The notes: generated by a model not told the origin, from the letters alone. A DNA stretch of 64,000 bases from Campylobacteraceae bacterium (GCA_027034975.1 JALVWQ010000010.1:100512-164511); one strand, 5' to 3'. Shown: positions 47,567 to 56,900, counted from the first letter of the stretch. Made by a program: numbers and translations.

Positions 47567-48444
47567 CTTATAGAGGTTGCTGTTAAGAAGAGATAATCTT
47601 TGCCAGTTATAGTGACTCGGAACTTCTTTTGTTGGAGGTACTTTTTGCAAAAGTAGATATCTTTTATAACGGTTCCTAGTTCGCTAAAGTTATAGTTTGG
47701 GACTCTAGCACCGTAGATCATTTCGCCATCTATCCAGCGGCAGTTTGGGAAGCCAAGAATTATTGCACCATCTTTAGTTAGATAGTTTTGCACTAAGTGC
47801 ATAAGGGTAGTTTTAAGGTTAAGTGTAGAGCTTTGGAGTGTTCCTATAGAAATAAGCATATCGAATCTGCCAAGATTGAGACTATCTAAATTATTTATAT
47901 CTTCACAGTAAAAATGGCAGTTTTTCTTTTTTTTAAAGCTTTTTTGAGCATAATCTATGGCACTTGCAGAAAAATCTATCCCTACAAACTCTTGAGAGTT
48001 AAAATGATTTGGATAGAGCTTTTGAATATGTTTAAACTCATCGCCGCGGTTGATACCAAGATTTAAAATTCGCTTTCGCACAGTTACTTTTGCATGTTTG
48101 AGAGCCTCTTTATAGTAATAGAGAAAAGAAAACTTCTTCTCTTTTTGGATCTGAAAAAAGCTACTCTTGATGCCATACTTTTCGCTAGAGTTACTTTGTG
48201 TATGAAAAGAGTTATTGCTATTGAGTGGTTCAAAGAGGAGGTTAATATACTCCCCTTCTACCTGTGGTGTCTTAAAACGTAGCAAGAAGTTTTGAGCTAA
48301 GTCGATAAAACTAGCATATCCAAAACTCTCTACTTCACTAAGTGTTAATTTGAGAGCAAAGCTCTCTTTGTGAGATGACAAATGCTCTTCTACCTTTTTT
48401 ATGATCTCGAGTAGTGAGCAGTTTTGTACATTAAGGGTTTTCAT
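47557..48444 (-). CDS. Class I SAM-dependent methyltransferase
   Basis: 295 residues. The N-terminal ~130 residues are unusual (VQNCSLLEIIKKVEEHL, AQNFLLRFKTPQVEGEYINL) and hold no known domain. The SAM-binding core begins at ILNLGINRGDEFKHI, with FVGIDFSASAIDYAQ and FDMLISIGTLQSS following, and the end shows GFPNCRWIDGEMIYG. Substrate unknown. Tandem with the rhodanese gene on the minus strand. Confidence 0.75.
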   Translation of the reverse strand: MKTLNVQNCSLLEIIKKVEEHLSSHKESFALKLTLSEVESFGYASFIDLAQNFLLRFKTPQVEGEYINLLFEPLNSNNSFHTQSNSSEKYGIKSSFFQIQKEKKFSFLYYYKEALKHAKVTVRKRILNLGINRGDEFKHIQKLYPNHFNSQEFVGIDFSASAIDYAQKSFKKKKNCHFYCEDINNLDSLNLGRFDMLISIGTLQSSTLNLKTTLMHLVQNYLTKDGAIILGFPNCRWIDGEMIYGARVPNYNFSELGTVIKDIYFCKKYLQQKKFRVTITGKDYLFLTATSIRKA

Positions 48445-48450
48445 TAAGAG

Positions 48451-48846
48451 CTAGCAACCACAAACGATCTCTCTACCATTTTGGGAACTTTTGCCCTCGG
48501 TTGCGTGTCCGTCTCGTTTCCACCAATCAAGACCACCAATTAGTTCGCGAACTTTAAAGCCTAAAGTAAGAAGTTTCATAGCTGTTTTTGTAGAGGCGTT
48601 GCATCCTATACCATCACAGTAGCAGACATAGAGCATCTCTTTATCTAAATAATTGGTAGTGTTGCTTGAAATCTCTCGATGTGGGAGGTTGATTGCACCT
48701 GGAATATGCTCTAGTGCATATGCCTCTTCGGTACGCCCATCAACAACGACTACATTTTCTCCTTCTTGGAGAGCAATATAAAGATGATAAGAGTCCATCT
48801 CGTAAGAGAGCTTTTTAGAATAGTAGTTTAATTGTTCTAAATCCAT
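48451..48846 (-). CDS. Rhodanese-domain protein
   Basis: 131 residues. VVVVDGRTEEAYALEHIPGAINLPH is the typical rhodanese start; the active-site loop is YVCYCDGIGCNASTK, with two candidate Cys. C-terminal GGLDWWKRDGHATEG. It ends with REIVCGC, a second Cys pair. Cytosolic. Possibly sulfur carrier or transferase; partner unknown. Confidence 0.85.
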   Translation of the reverse strand: MDLEQLNYYSKKLSYEMDSYHLYIALQEGENVVVVDGRTEEAYALEHIPGAINLPHREISSNTTNYLDKEMLYVCYCDGIGCNASTKTAMKLLTLGFKVRELIGGLDWWKRDGHATEGKSSQNGREIVCGC

Positions 48847-48916
48847 AACGGTTCCATTATTTTTTTTGATTATAGCATAAAGGAGGATAAATTATCTGAA
48901 AGTTATTTGTTTAAAG

Positions 48917-49006
48917 TGGCGGACAGGGAGGGATTCGAACCCTCGGTAGCCTTTCGACTACGCACCCTTAGCAGGGGTGTGGTTTCAGCCACTCACCCAC
49001 CTGTCC
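48917..49006 (-). tRNA. tRNA-Ser (anticodon GCT)
   Basis: 90-base tRNA with a long variable arm, acceptor GGACAGG/CCTGTCC and encoded CCA. The anticodon stem CACCC/GGGTG encloses loop CTGCTAA, giving GCT. Confidence 0.96.
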
Positions 49007-49080
49007 TTGTTTGTGTGGGCGTAATTTTACACAAGCTTAACTTAAATTTGTATTAAATTATCTTTTTATAAAAATAAATA

Positions 49081-49108
49081 TTGACATTAATAGCAATCGT
49101 GCTAAAAT
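49081..49108 (+). promoter_or_regulatory. Promoter of moeA
   Basis: -35 TTGACA (49081-49086) and -10 TAAAAT (49103-49108), 16-base spacer. GAGG precedes the ATG at 49131. Confidence 0.75.
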
Positions 49109-49130
49109 AAGTGTTGAAAGTGAGGTAACT

Positions 49131-50351
49131 ATGGTACTATTTAAAGAGGCATTAGAGATCGCTTTAGGGAGTGTAGCGGCTAAAGAAGAGTGGGAGTTTA
49201 TAGGGATAGAAGAGTCGCTAGGTAGAGTAGTGGCAGAGAATATTTTTTCTATTAAAGATCTTCCGAGCTATAATAATTCAGCTATGGATGGCTATGCATT
49301 TCGCTATAGTGAAAGAGAAAACCCCTTAAGAGTGGCAGCTATAGTATATGCAGGGGATATGCAAGAGCCAATCTTGAAAGAGGGTGAGTGCTATAAGATT
49401 ATGACGGGTGCAAAGGTGCCACAAGATGCGGATACTGTTGCACAAAGAGAGATATGTAGAGTAGAGGATGACTCTATAGAACTTACAGAAGATATTCAAA
49501 AAGGGAGTGCAATCCGACTAAAAGGGGAGGAGCAGCAAAAAGGTAGTCTACTTATAGAGCAGGGGGCTATTTTAGATCCAGCAAAAGTTACTCTTTTAGC
49601 TTCTCAAGGCATTACAAAAGTAAAAGTCTATAAGCGGCTTAAAATTGCGATTGTCTCTACCGGAAGTGAGCTTAAAGAGCCTTGGGAGGAGGCAAGCGAA
49701 GATGAGGTCTATAATATCAATGGTATAAATATACAGATGCATCTTAAGCGTTATGGTATTGCATCTGACTATATTGGCTCGATTTCTGATAACTTAGAAC
49801 AAAGCATTGAGTTTATTTCTAAATTAAAGCAGTACGATATAGTTATCACAACAGGTGGTATAAGTGCAGGCGATGCTGATTTTACGAAAAAGGCATTCAT
49901 GGAGAATGGCTTACAAGAGCTCTTCCATGGAGTACGCGTAAAGCCAGGCCATCCAACAATGATGGGGATAATGGAGAAAACTTTTGTAATGGCAATGCCT
50001 GGGAATCCACTTGCAGCCATAGTAAATATTTTGCTCCTCTCTTTACCGATTATTTATAAGATGCAAGGGGCAAAAACGCAATTTTACGAAGCTCTCAAAG
50101 TAGAGAATGGATCACCATTAAAGCTAAAGCCAAAGAGGGTTAATATTGTATTGGGGAACTTAGAAGATGGCAAGTTTTATGCTTACAAAAATAATAGATA
50201 TGGCTCTGGAATGATTACTCCGTTAGTTGAGAGTCGCTATATAGCACTATTTGGTGAGAATAGAGACTTTGTTGGTGAAAATGAAGCAATAAAAGTGATT
50301 AGAATTAACTCTGAATTGTTAGGATCTGATTTTGACTATATCAATGAGTAG
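49131..50351 (+). CDS. moeA: Molybdopterin molybdenumtransferase
   Basis: Inserts molybdate into molybdopterin-AMP. Signature LPSYNNSAMDGYAFRYSE, the VIVSTGSEL-type segment (IAIVSTGSELKEP), TTGGISAGDADFTKKAF and PGHPTMMGIM, with GNPLAAIVN near the end. 406 residues. It is preceded by its own promoter. Other moa/mob genes are not in the window. Confidence 0.95.
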   Translation: MVLFKEALEIALGSVAAKEEWEFIGIEESLGRVVAENIFSIKDLPSYNNSAMDGYAFRYSERENPLRVAAIVYAGDMQEPILKEGECYKIMTGAKVPQDADTVAQREICRVEDDSIELTEDIQKGSAIRLKGEEQQKGSLLIEQGAILDPAKVTLLASQGITKVKVYKRLKIAIVSTGSELKEPWEEASEDEVYNINGINIQMHLKRYGIASDYIGSISDNLEQSIEFISKLKQYDIVITTGGISAGDADFTKKAFMENGLQELFHGVRVKPGHPTMMGIMEKTFVMAMPGNPLAAIVNILLLSLPIIYKMQGAKTQFYEALKVENGSPLKLKPKRVNIVLGNLEDGKFYAYKNNRYGSGMITPLVESRYIALFGENRDFVGENEAIKVIRINSELLGSDFDYINE

Positions 50352-50356
50352 GTGAT

Positions 50357-50388
50357 CGTAAAGGCCTCTTAATGAGGACTCATTTACG
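50357..50388. terminator. Hairpin between moeA and sdhE
   Basis: Outer stem CGTAAA/TTTACG (50357-50362 with 50383-50388) and inner stem CCTC/GAGG (50365-50368 with 50374-50377) between convergent genes. It overlaps the sdhE stop codon. Confidence 0.5.
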
Positions 50389-51268
50389 AAATAAGCTCTG
50401 TAGCTTTTGTTACATTATACTTTAAGCCAATCTCTTCAGCACTGCATCCAAGAGCAAGGGCTATCATTTGTGGCAGGTGAAGGACAGGAAGCTCGATCTC
50501 TCTTCCTAGCTGTTTTCCAGCACTATCTTGTTTGAGATCCATATTGAGTTGGCAAAGTGGGCATGGTGTTACCATTAAGTCTGCATTGTTATCGATTGCA
50601 TCAACTAAGGCACCACCACTAAGAGCATTACTAGTCTCTGGGGCTTGCAGGTCAACATGGAAACCGCAACACTTATTTTTACTCTCATAATCAACACTAT
50701 TTCCCTCTAACGCTTCGATTAAGTTATCTAAAGATGTTGGGTTGTATGGGTTTTCGTTTCCATTAACTTCATGGTGAAGTTCACTAGGACGAATATTGTG
50801 ACAACCATAGAATGGTGCGATATTGAAGTGACTGAGCGGAACTTCTACTCTTTCTCTTATATTTTCTAAGCCATAATCCTCTATAAGTACATACTGGAAG
50901 TGGCGAACTCTGCTAGTTCCTTGATACTCTAACCCTACCTCAGCAAGTTTCTCATTTACTTTAGCTTTGAGCTCTGGGTCACTATCTAACCGCTCTTTTG
51001 TCATAGCACTATTAAGCTGACAAGTATTACAGATTGTAACCATATCTAAGCCAAGCTTCTCTGCATAGCAGATATTACGAGCATTCAGTACTAAAGATAA
51101 AAACTCATCGAAATCTTGGAGGTGGCTTGCACCACAGCAGCTTGCTTCGTCAAGTAGTACTAACTCGATTCCTAATTTCTTAGCAACAGCCATAGTAGAA
51201 GAGAGAAGCTCTGGAGTAGATTCTCTTGCTGTACATCCTGTATAAAGTGCATATTTTAAGTTACTCAT
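50384..51268 (-). CDS. sdhE: Succinate dehydrogenase/fumarate reductase subunit SdhE (HdrB-like, two CCG domains)
   Basis: Membrane-associated electron-transfer subunit of type-E SDH/FRD. Two cysteine-rich CCG domains: first ALYTGCTARE...DEASCCGASH...TICNTCQLN, second FYGCHNIRP...NKCCGFHVD...TPCPLCQLN. 294 residues. Together with SdhA and SdhB it replaces the usual di-haem or hydrophobic anchor subunits. Gene order sdhA-sdhB-sdhE on the minus strand with short gaps. Confidence 0.9.
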   Translation of the reverse strand: MSNLKYALYTGCTARESTPELLSSTMAVAKKLGIELVLLDEASCCGASHLQDFDEFLSLVLNARNICYAEKLGLDMVTICNTCQLNSAMTKERLDSDPELKAKVNEKLAEVGLEYQGTSRVRHFQYVLIEDYGLENIRERVEVPLSHFNIAPFYGCHNIRPSELHHEVNGNENPYNPTSLDNLIEALEGNSVDYESKNKCCGFHVDLQAPETSNALSGGALVDAIDNNADLMVTPCPLCQLNMDLKQDSAGKQLGREIELPVLHLPQMIALALGCSAEEIGLKYNVTKATELIS

Positions 51269-51280
51269 TGGTTCTTCCTT

Positions 51281-52261
51281 CTATAGTTTATTCTTTTGTG
51301 AAATTTCGATAAGCTTCTTGATCTCATCTAAATTTTTACTCTTAGGCATCTTTGTCTTCATAATATCAAATGGATGCACTTTCCCCGCTTTTATCATCTT
51401 CAATGCTTCGCTTAAGTGTTTAACAACGCCTAAACCTTCTGAGTAGAGAACAATATCTTGCTCATCTAAGTAACCAAACTTCTTGATTGATCGAACAAAG
51501 CCCTCTGCGTGTTTAGTGGCAACATTTCGTTTTGCAACCCCTTGCTCAAATTGCATATTGTGAAGTTTTGTAATCTTCTCAATCGGATTAACATCTTTTG
51601 GGCACGCCTCTGCACACTCATAACATTTGACACAATCCCATACACCACTGCCAAGCTCTGCAGTTGTCTCAAGTCGCTCTTTGCCAGCTTCGTCTCTTGG
51701 GTCAACTGTAAATCTATATGCAGCTGCAAATGCTGCAGGCCCTAAGTACTCTTCATTTACTTCAATAACTGGACAAGCGTAGTGGCAGCTACCACACTGA
51801 ATACAGTAGTCTGCATCTAAGAAGTTCTCTACTTGCTCTTTGCTCATAATAGTTTCGCTAGTTGGGTGCGGATCTATCTCTGTTTCGACAAATGGTTTTA
51901 CTGCTGCGTGCTTCTCCCAGAAGTCGCCCTTATCGATAATCATATCTTTAACAGCTCTCTTTTGGCTTTGAGGCTCAAATATAAGTTCATCACCGAATAA
52001 CTCTACAAGCTCCATAGCATTTTGTTTACAAGCAAGCGTCGCTTTTCCATTTACTTTAATACCACAAGCTCCACAAATACCGTGACGGCAACTTCTTCTG
52101 TAAGAGAAGCTACCATCATGCTCCCACTTTATACGGTTAAGAAGATCTAAGATGAGTTCATCTTTACCAATCTCCATCTCATACTTTTTGTAGTATGGTA
52201 GGTAGTCTGTCTCTGCATTAAATCGAAATGCTTTTATTGTTATTTTTTTTGTTTTACTCAT
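51281..52261 (-). CDS. sdhB: Succinate dehydrogenase/fumarate reductase iron-sulfur subunit
   Basis: Start ATG 52261 (AAGGGG at seven bases) gives 326 residues; the frame runs 66 bases further into sdhA but without support. N-terminal [2Fe-2S] ferredoxin domain with Cys 58, 63, 66 and 78 (SCRHGICGACG...LAC), then CIQCGSCHYACP ([4Fe-4S]) and CVKCYECAEACP. In canonical SdhB the last site binds [3Fe-4S] and lacks one of these Cys; here all four are present, which predicts a second [4Fe-4S] cluster, as described for other type-E enzymes. Confidence 0.92.
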   Translation of the reverse strand: MSKTKKITIKAFRFNAETDYLPYYKKYEMEIGKDELILDLLNRIKWEHDGSFSYRRSCRHGICGACGIKVNGKATLACKQNAMELVELFGDELIFEPQSQKRAVKDMIIDKGDFWEKHAAVKPFVETEIDPHPTSETIMSKEQVENFLDADYCIQCGSCHYACPVIEVNEEYLGPAAFAAAYRFTVDPRDEAGKERLETTAELGSGVWDCVKCYECAEACPKDVNPIEKITKLHNMQFEQGVAKRNVATKHAEGFVRSIKKFGYLDEQDIVLYSEGLGVVKHLSEALKMIKAGKVHPFDIMKTKMPKSKNLDEIKKLIEISQKNKL

Positions 52262-52271
52262 TTTAGACCCC

Positions 52272-53993
52272 TTAGTACTTTCTTTCTTGTGGTTCAAATT
52301 TACCCAAAACAACATCGCCATACTCAAGCTCTAGTTCATAATCTCCACTAAACTTAGCGTAAGTGTGTTTTAAGAAGTTTGCATCATCTCTTGTTGGGTA
52401 ATCTTCTCTAAAGTGTGCACCACGACTCTCTTTTCTAGCTAATGCCCCCTCAACGATAAATAGAGAGAAGTCGATCATATGCCCAAGCTCAATAGCCTCT
52501 TGTAAGTCTGTGTTGAATGTATTTGATTTATCATCGATTCTAATATTTTGGTATCTCTCATAAATCTCTTTTAGCTTCTCTTTTTGTCGCTGAAGCGACT
52601 CTTCAGTTCTAAAGACACCTGCATCCATCATCATTGACTCTTGAAGCTCTGCTCTTAATGCTGACACTCTCTCTTGACCATTGTTTGTTTTTGTCCAATT
52701 TACTTGGTCGATCATTCTTTGGGCATCCTCTTTAGTGGCTTTCTCTAGCTCAATATTATCAATATCTTCTTTCATTGATTGGCCAGCAACTCTACCAAAG
52801 AAGAGAGCCTCTAGTACAGAGTTTGCTCCAAGACGGTTTGCACCGTGAACACTCACACAGCTACACTCACCAGCAGCATAAAGCCCCTCTACAAGCTCTG
52901 TTGGGGATTTTTTCACTTGTGTTCTAATATTAACTGGAATTCCACCCATAGAGTAGTGAGCAGTTGCAGCAATCATAATAGGCTCTTTAAGCATATCTTG
53001 CCCTAAGAATGTAATTGCTAAGTCTCTAAGCTCTGGAAGCTTAGTTAAAATAGTCTCTTTTGGTAGGTGTGTTAAGTCGATATAAACAGCATCTTTATTT
53101 GGACCAACACCATTTCCTTGGCGAATTTCTTCCATAATTGCACGGCTAACAACATCTCTTGAAGCAAGCTCTAAGGCATTTGGAGCATACTTCTCCATAA
53201 ATCTTTCACCCTTAGAGTTATAAAGGCGTCCACCCTCACCACGAGCAGCTTCTGAAATCAATACACCACTTCCTCCAAGTCCACTTGGGTGGAACTGTAC
53301 AAACTCCATATCTTCAAGAGGAAGACCACGTCTAGCAAAGATAGAGAGAGCATCTCCAGTATTTGCATGAGCGTTAGAGTTAATCTTAAAGGCTCTCCCA
53401 TAACCACCAGTAGCAAACATAGTAACTTTCGCATTAAAGATTGCTGGTTCACTTGTTCTAATGTTGTAGGCTGCAATACCTTTTGCTTTGCCATTCTCAT
53501 ACAGGACATCAGCACAGTACCACTCATCAAATACCTCTATACCGGCACGGAAAGCTTGTTCATAGATAGTTTGCAAAAGCGTTAAGCCTGTTCTATCTGC
53601 TGCATAACAAGCTCTCGGTTTACTCTGGCCACCAAATGGACGAATAGCGATTTTGCCTTTCTCATCTCTTGAGAATACTGCCCCCATTCTCTCTGCCCAG
53701 CGTATAGTCTCTGGGGCATTAGAGCACATAAACTCGATTGCATCTTGGTCGCCTAGATAGTCGCTCCCTTTTACTGTATCGAACTCATGTAACTCAGTTG
53801 AGTCATCTTCGCCTAAAGCTGCATTAATACCACCTTGTGCAGCACCTGAATGGCTACGAAGTGGGTGTAGTTTTGTAATAACTGCTACCCTTTTGCCTGC
53901 CTCTTTTAACTCTTTTGCTGCAGCGAGACCAGCTAATCCAGCCCCTACCACAACAGCATCATACTCATAAATTTTCACATCATCTAGCTGCAT
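52272..53993 (-). CDS. sdhA: Succinate dehydrogenase/fumarate reductase flavoprotein subunit
   Basis: 573 residues. FAD-binding [17 protein letters not shown], covalent-FAD histidine in [11 protein letters not shown] (His48), substrate-site block FVQFHPSGL and MGGIPVN, and a C-terminal [14 protein letters not shown]. The N terminus has no twin-arginine signal, so this is a cytoplasmic enzyme rather than the periplasmic methylmenaquinol:fumarate reductase of C. jejuni. Direction (SDH or FRD) cannot be inferred. Confidence 0.94.
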   Translation of the reverse strand: MQLDDVKIYEYDAVVVGAGLAGLAAAKELKEAGKRVAVITKLHPLRSHSGAAQGGINAALGEDDSTELHEFDTVKGSDYLGDQDAIEFMCSNAPETIRWAERMGAVFSRDEKGKIAIRPFGGQSKPRACYAADRTGLTLLQTIYEQAFRAGIEVFDEWYCADVLYENGKAKGIAAYNIRTSEPAIFNAKVTMFATGGYGRAFKINSNAHANTGDALSIFARRGLPLEDMEFVQFHPSGLGGSGVLISEAARGEGGRLYNSKGERFMEKYAPNALELASRDVVSRAIMEEIRQGNGVGPNKDAVYIDLTHLPKETILTKLPELRDLAITFLGQDMLKEPIMIAATAHYSMGGIPVNIRTQVKKSPTELVEGLYAAGECSCVSVHGANRLGANSVLEALFFGRVAGQSMKEDIDNIELEKATKEDAQRMIDQVNWTKTNNGQERVSALRAELQESMMMDAGVFRTEESLQRQKEKLKEIYERYQNIRIDDKSNTFNTDLQEAIELGHMIDFSLFIVEGALARKESRGAHFREDYPTRDDANFLKHTYAKFSGDYELELEYGDVVLGKFEPQERKY

Positions 53994-54246
53994 TCAGTAC
54001 CCTTGAAGTAAATTTTTAACAATTATAGTACTTACGATATATAAGAGTGATTAATAATACATTATTGGAGAAGGATAATTTTTAAATCGTGTTAAAATGT
54101 TACACAAAAAGGGGGTTTATTCTCTCTAAGAAGTCCTATATTGGCTTAAAAAATTACTTTTTGTAGCATTTTTAATGAAATTTAAATCTTTTGGTTATAA
54201 TTATATCTACAACCAGAGAATGAGAATAATTTATAAGGAAAACCTT

Positions 54247-55068
54247 TTGGACTTAGAGAATTACTGGATTAATAGAATTAAAACACCATATATTGGCGAT
54301 GATGGTGCACTAATAGACGAATGGGTTTATGCTATGGATGCCTTTTGGGAGGATAGCCACTTCAAAAAGGGTTGGATGAGTATGGAGCAGATAGCCTATA
54401 AAGCCTTTATGGTAAATCTCTCTGATATGGTAGCGATGAATGCCGATACGAAATATATGCTTATTACTGTTGCCTTTCCTAAAAGTATAAAAAAGGGTGC
54501 AGTTAAGCGACTTAGCAGAGAGTTTAACAGACTCTCTAAAGAGCACAATATAGAGATAATAGGTGGCGATACAATAGGAAGCGATAAGCTTGGTATCTCT
54601 ATTACTATGATTGGAAAGACAAGAGTAGCACTGAAGCGAGACTCAATAAATCCCGGTGATCTACTTGCTTATACAGGCGATTTAGGGAGCGTTAAAGAGG
54701 ATCTAGAGAAGCTCTTAAGTGGCGAACGCATTAATGATGACTCTAAATTTTATAAGCCGATACTCCGTAGAGATTTTGTAAAGGCTTCGACTCCGTGGCT
54801 GAGTGCTGGTATGGATATAAGCGATGGGCTCTACTGTGATACCAATAAGTTCTTAAAATCGAGTGGACTCTATGCAAAACCACTTAAGGTAATAGAGCCA
54901 AAAGTAGGCGAGAGCGGCGAAGAGTATGAGATGCTAGTAGCATTCCCTCCAGAGAATCTTAACAGAATAGAGCGAATTGCCCGTTTGACCCAAACCCCTT
55001 TAACTATTTTTGCAACCGCTACAGAGGAGAAAGAGGAGCGATTCCCTTGCGGATCGCAACACTTTTAG
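54247..55068 (+). CDS. thiL: Thiamine-monophosphate kinase
   Basis: ATP-dependent phosphorylation of thiamine phosphate to TPP. The start is placed at TTG 54247 because AAGGA lies seven bases upstream and it brings the metal-binding IGDDGAL motif to the usual distance from the N terminus; longer ATG starts (54175, 54220) lack a ribosome-binding site. Visible are AMDAFWEDSHF, NLSDMVAMNA, IIGGDTIGS and GMDISDGLYCDTNKFL. About 273 residues. Monocistronic. Confidence 0.85.
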   Translation: MDLENYWINRIKTPYIGDDGALIDEWVYAMDAFWEDSHFKKGWMSMEQIAYKAFMVNLSDMVAMNADTKYMLITVAFPKSIKKGAVKRLSREFNRLSKEHNIEIIGGDTIGSDKLGISITMIGKTRVALKRDSINPGDLLAYTGDLGSVKEDLEKLLSGERINDDSKFYKPILRRDFVKASTPWLSAGMDISDGLYCDTNKFLKSSGLYAKPLKVIEPKVGESGEEYEMLVAFPPENLNRIERIARLTQTPLTIFATATEEKEERFPCGSQHF

Positions 55069-55094
55069 CGACTCTATTTTACAAAACTTAGCAA

Positions 55095-55182
55095 CTCCCC
55101 TAATTTAGAAAAATTGATTACAGAGATAACCACAGATTAATGCGACTTTTATTACAATAGAGCCAAAAAATAATTAGGGGAG
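55095..55182 (+). promoter_or_regulatory. Inverted repeat sequestering the ribosome-binding site of the SdhB/SdhE-like gene
   Basis: CTCCCCTAATT (55095-55105) is exactly complementary to AATTAGGGGAG (55172-55182). The right arm contains the AGGGGAG Shine-Dalgarno site for the GTG at 55189. Whether the left arm is in the transcript is unknown. Confidence 0.5.
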
Positions 55183-55188
55183 CCACAA

Positions 55189-56238
55189 GTGTCAAATGTA
55201 AATTTAGCAATGAGAGCTTTTTTCTTTAATGCAAAAACAGACTATCTACCATACTATAAACCATTTAAGTTCACTTTAGATAAGAGTACGAAGCTAAGCA
55301 AAGTTCTAGAGTTAATAAAACAAGAGGAGCGAAACTTCTCTTATCCAAAAGAGAATCTCTACTTTAGAGTTAATGGTTTCGTTGTAAATGGAGACGAAGA
55401 GCTAGGCGAAGTTGTAAACAAACTTGGGAGCGAGCTTACTATCGACCCCCTCTCGACATATAGAGCAAGCAATGGTTTAGTAATTGACGATAGTGACTTT
55501 TTAGAGCAGTTTTATAAACTTCCAAAAGATCTACAGACTCAAGAGAATCTTGAGTATTATAAAACACTCTATCCCTACCACTACGCCTCTGAGACATTTA
55601 ATTATAAAAAAAATTATATTGGCGATGCAATTATCCTCTTAGCACATAAGTTAATTGTAGAAGAGAGTAGCGAATATAAAGAGGAGATACTCGAAGTTAT
55701 TAACGACTACTTTAGTGGTATTCGATACTGCGAGTATGAGAATAATATCTTTAATGGCGAGAGCGTAGAGAGCAAAATCGAAGCGGTAAAATCGATGCTT
55801 CACTTAAAAGATGAGAGAGGATTTTTAGATAAAATCACCTCTCTTGCAATCAAAAAGCGAAAGCACGATATAGACTCTTTAGATAGAAGCAATATTGCAC
55901 TCTATATTGGTAGCCAAGATCTAGCGGGCACTAGTGGCGAGATTAAAAATCTAGCACTGGAGGCTGGCGTAAAGGTTGTAGATTTCGATTTAGCCTACAA
56001 AAAAGCTGGGCAGAGTCTCGTAGGATACAATAGAGATTTTGCGAGCCTAAAAGCTGGAAGAGCTATGCTAGAGGCTTTCGATAGCGGAGCTGATCTCTTT
56101 GTCTGTATGAATGAAGTAGATCTTAAATACTTTAGAGAGATACAAGGTTATAGCGAAAAGGTAGCAGGGAGAGATATTGAACTAAAGATTATCTCTGTAG
56201 AGACGCTTAAGAGTCTCTTAGAGGGGGCTGTGGCGTAG
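55189..56238 (+). CDS. SdhB/SdhE-like protein lacking the Fe-S cysteines
   Basis: 349 residues from a GTG with AGGGGAG six bases upstream. Residues ~7-105 align with the ferredoxin domain of SdhB in this window: AFFFNAKTDYLPYYK against AFRFNAETDYLPYYK, ending VIDDSDFLEQF against IIDKGDFWEKH, but the cysteine loop (SCRHGICGACG) is replaced by PKENLYFRVNG. A middle helical region (~110-245) is unmatched. Residues ~247-349 resemble an SdhE CCG domain: ALYIGSQ against ALYTGCT, and SLKAGRAMLEAFDSGADLFV against ALSGGALVDAIDNNADLMV, with Cys replaced by KKAG and MNEV. Some members may be annotated DUF5644; the function is unknown. Confidence 0.7.
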   Translation: MSNVNLAMRAFFFNAKTDYLPYYKPFKFTLDKSTKLSKVLELIKQEERNFSYPKENLYFRVNGFVVNGDEELGEVVNKLGSELTIDPLSTYRASNGLVIDDSDFLEQFYKLPKDLQTQENLEYYKTLYPYHYASETFNYKKNYIGDAIILLAHKLIVEESSEYKEEILEVINDYFSGIRYCEYENNIFNGESVESKIEAVKSMLHLKDERGFLDKITSLAIKKRKHDIDSLDRSNIALYIGSQDLAGTSGEIKNLALEAGVKVVDFDLAYKKAGQSLVGYNRDFASLKAGRAMLEAFDSGADLFVCMNEVDLKYFREIQGYSEKVAGRDIELKIISVETLKSLLEGAVA

Positions 56239-56241
56239 CCA

Positions 56242-56877
56242 CTACCTCTTATCGAAATGCTGCCAATCTTTGCAGCAATTAAAGTCGCCACCCCATCGCC
56301 AACCATACGATTTAAAGAGTTTTACAATGAAGTCGTTCCGTAAGATTAGGGCTCTTTGCGTGGCACTACTCCCTTTTCGAACTCTTTTTAGAAACTGCAG
56401 TGAACCTTTGTGCGATGTGTGTCCACTTCTGCTCACATAGGGGTTCTCGAGTGGATTAATATCGATAGCTTTACCGTAGCTATGCTTCGACCATCTATTG
56501 GTGCCATCTACAGGGCGGCAGTTAAAGGCAGAGGTGTTATCGGCTTCGATAGAGGCAAAATCGCTCCCACCATAATCGCTTACAAGCCGCATTTTACGAA
56601 TAGGATACTTTGCTTTGTAGAGTTCTCTAAATATTGCTACTACCTCTTTGGCGACACTTTTATTTACTATCATCTCTCCAATGTGCTCTCTATTGTCAAA
56701 GCCAATGTAGCTCATTTTGAGATAGCGTAAGTTATTTAGCGAAATGGGGCAACCATCTCTGTATGAGCCACCATTGACCATTCGCTTCTTTATTTGTGGT
56801 GTTATAGGGTTAATTGATGCATTAAAATTGGCGAATGCCATTGAAGTACATAAAGCTATTAAAGTTATTAGTTTCAT
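56242..56877 (-). CDS. Secreted M15-family peptidase (VanY/extensin-like)
   Basis: 211 residues with signal peptide (LITLIALCTSMAFA). Zinc-site motifs SKHSYGKAIDINPLENP (His and Asp ligands) and GGDFNCCKDWQHFDKR (C-terminal His ligand) are typical of D,D-carboxypeptidase/L,D-type M15 enzymes. Four Cys (GCP, FNCRP, NCC) may form disulfides in the periplasm. Predicted to act on peptidoglycan peptides. It is separated from the permease gene by the heptad-repeat locus D. Confidence 0.85.
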   Translation of the reverse strand: MKLITLIALCTSMAFANFNASINPITPQIKKRMVNGGSYRDGCPISLNNLRYLKMSYIGFDNREHIGEMIVNKSVAKEVVAIFRELYKAKYPIRKMRLVSDYGGSDFASIEADNTSAFNCRPVDGTNRWSKHSYGKAIDINPLENPYVSRSGHTSHKGSLQFLKRVRKGSSATQRALILRNDFIVKLFKSYGWRWGGDFNCCKDWQHFDKR

Positions 56878-56900
56878 TATATGCCTTTTTGATTAAGAAT

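Noticed and set aside
52259..52327. N-terminal extension of SdhB beginning MSMAMLFWV
   Set aside because: It overlaps the sdhA coding end, lacks a ribosome-binding site, and the internal ATG at 52261 has AAGGGG at the right distance.
52272..53993. Periplasmic methylmenaquinol:fumarate reductase (MfrA) identity for the flavoprotein
   Set aside because: MfrA has a twin-arginine signal; this protein begins [19 protein letters not shown] with no signal, so a cytoplasmic type-E enzyme is the better call.
54175..54246. Upstream ATG starts for thiL (54175 and 54220)
   Set aside because: Neither has a Shine-Dalgarno site, and the extra residues do not resemble ThiL; TTG 54247 has AAGGA at seven bases.
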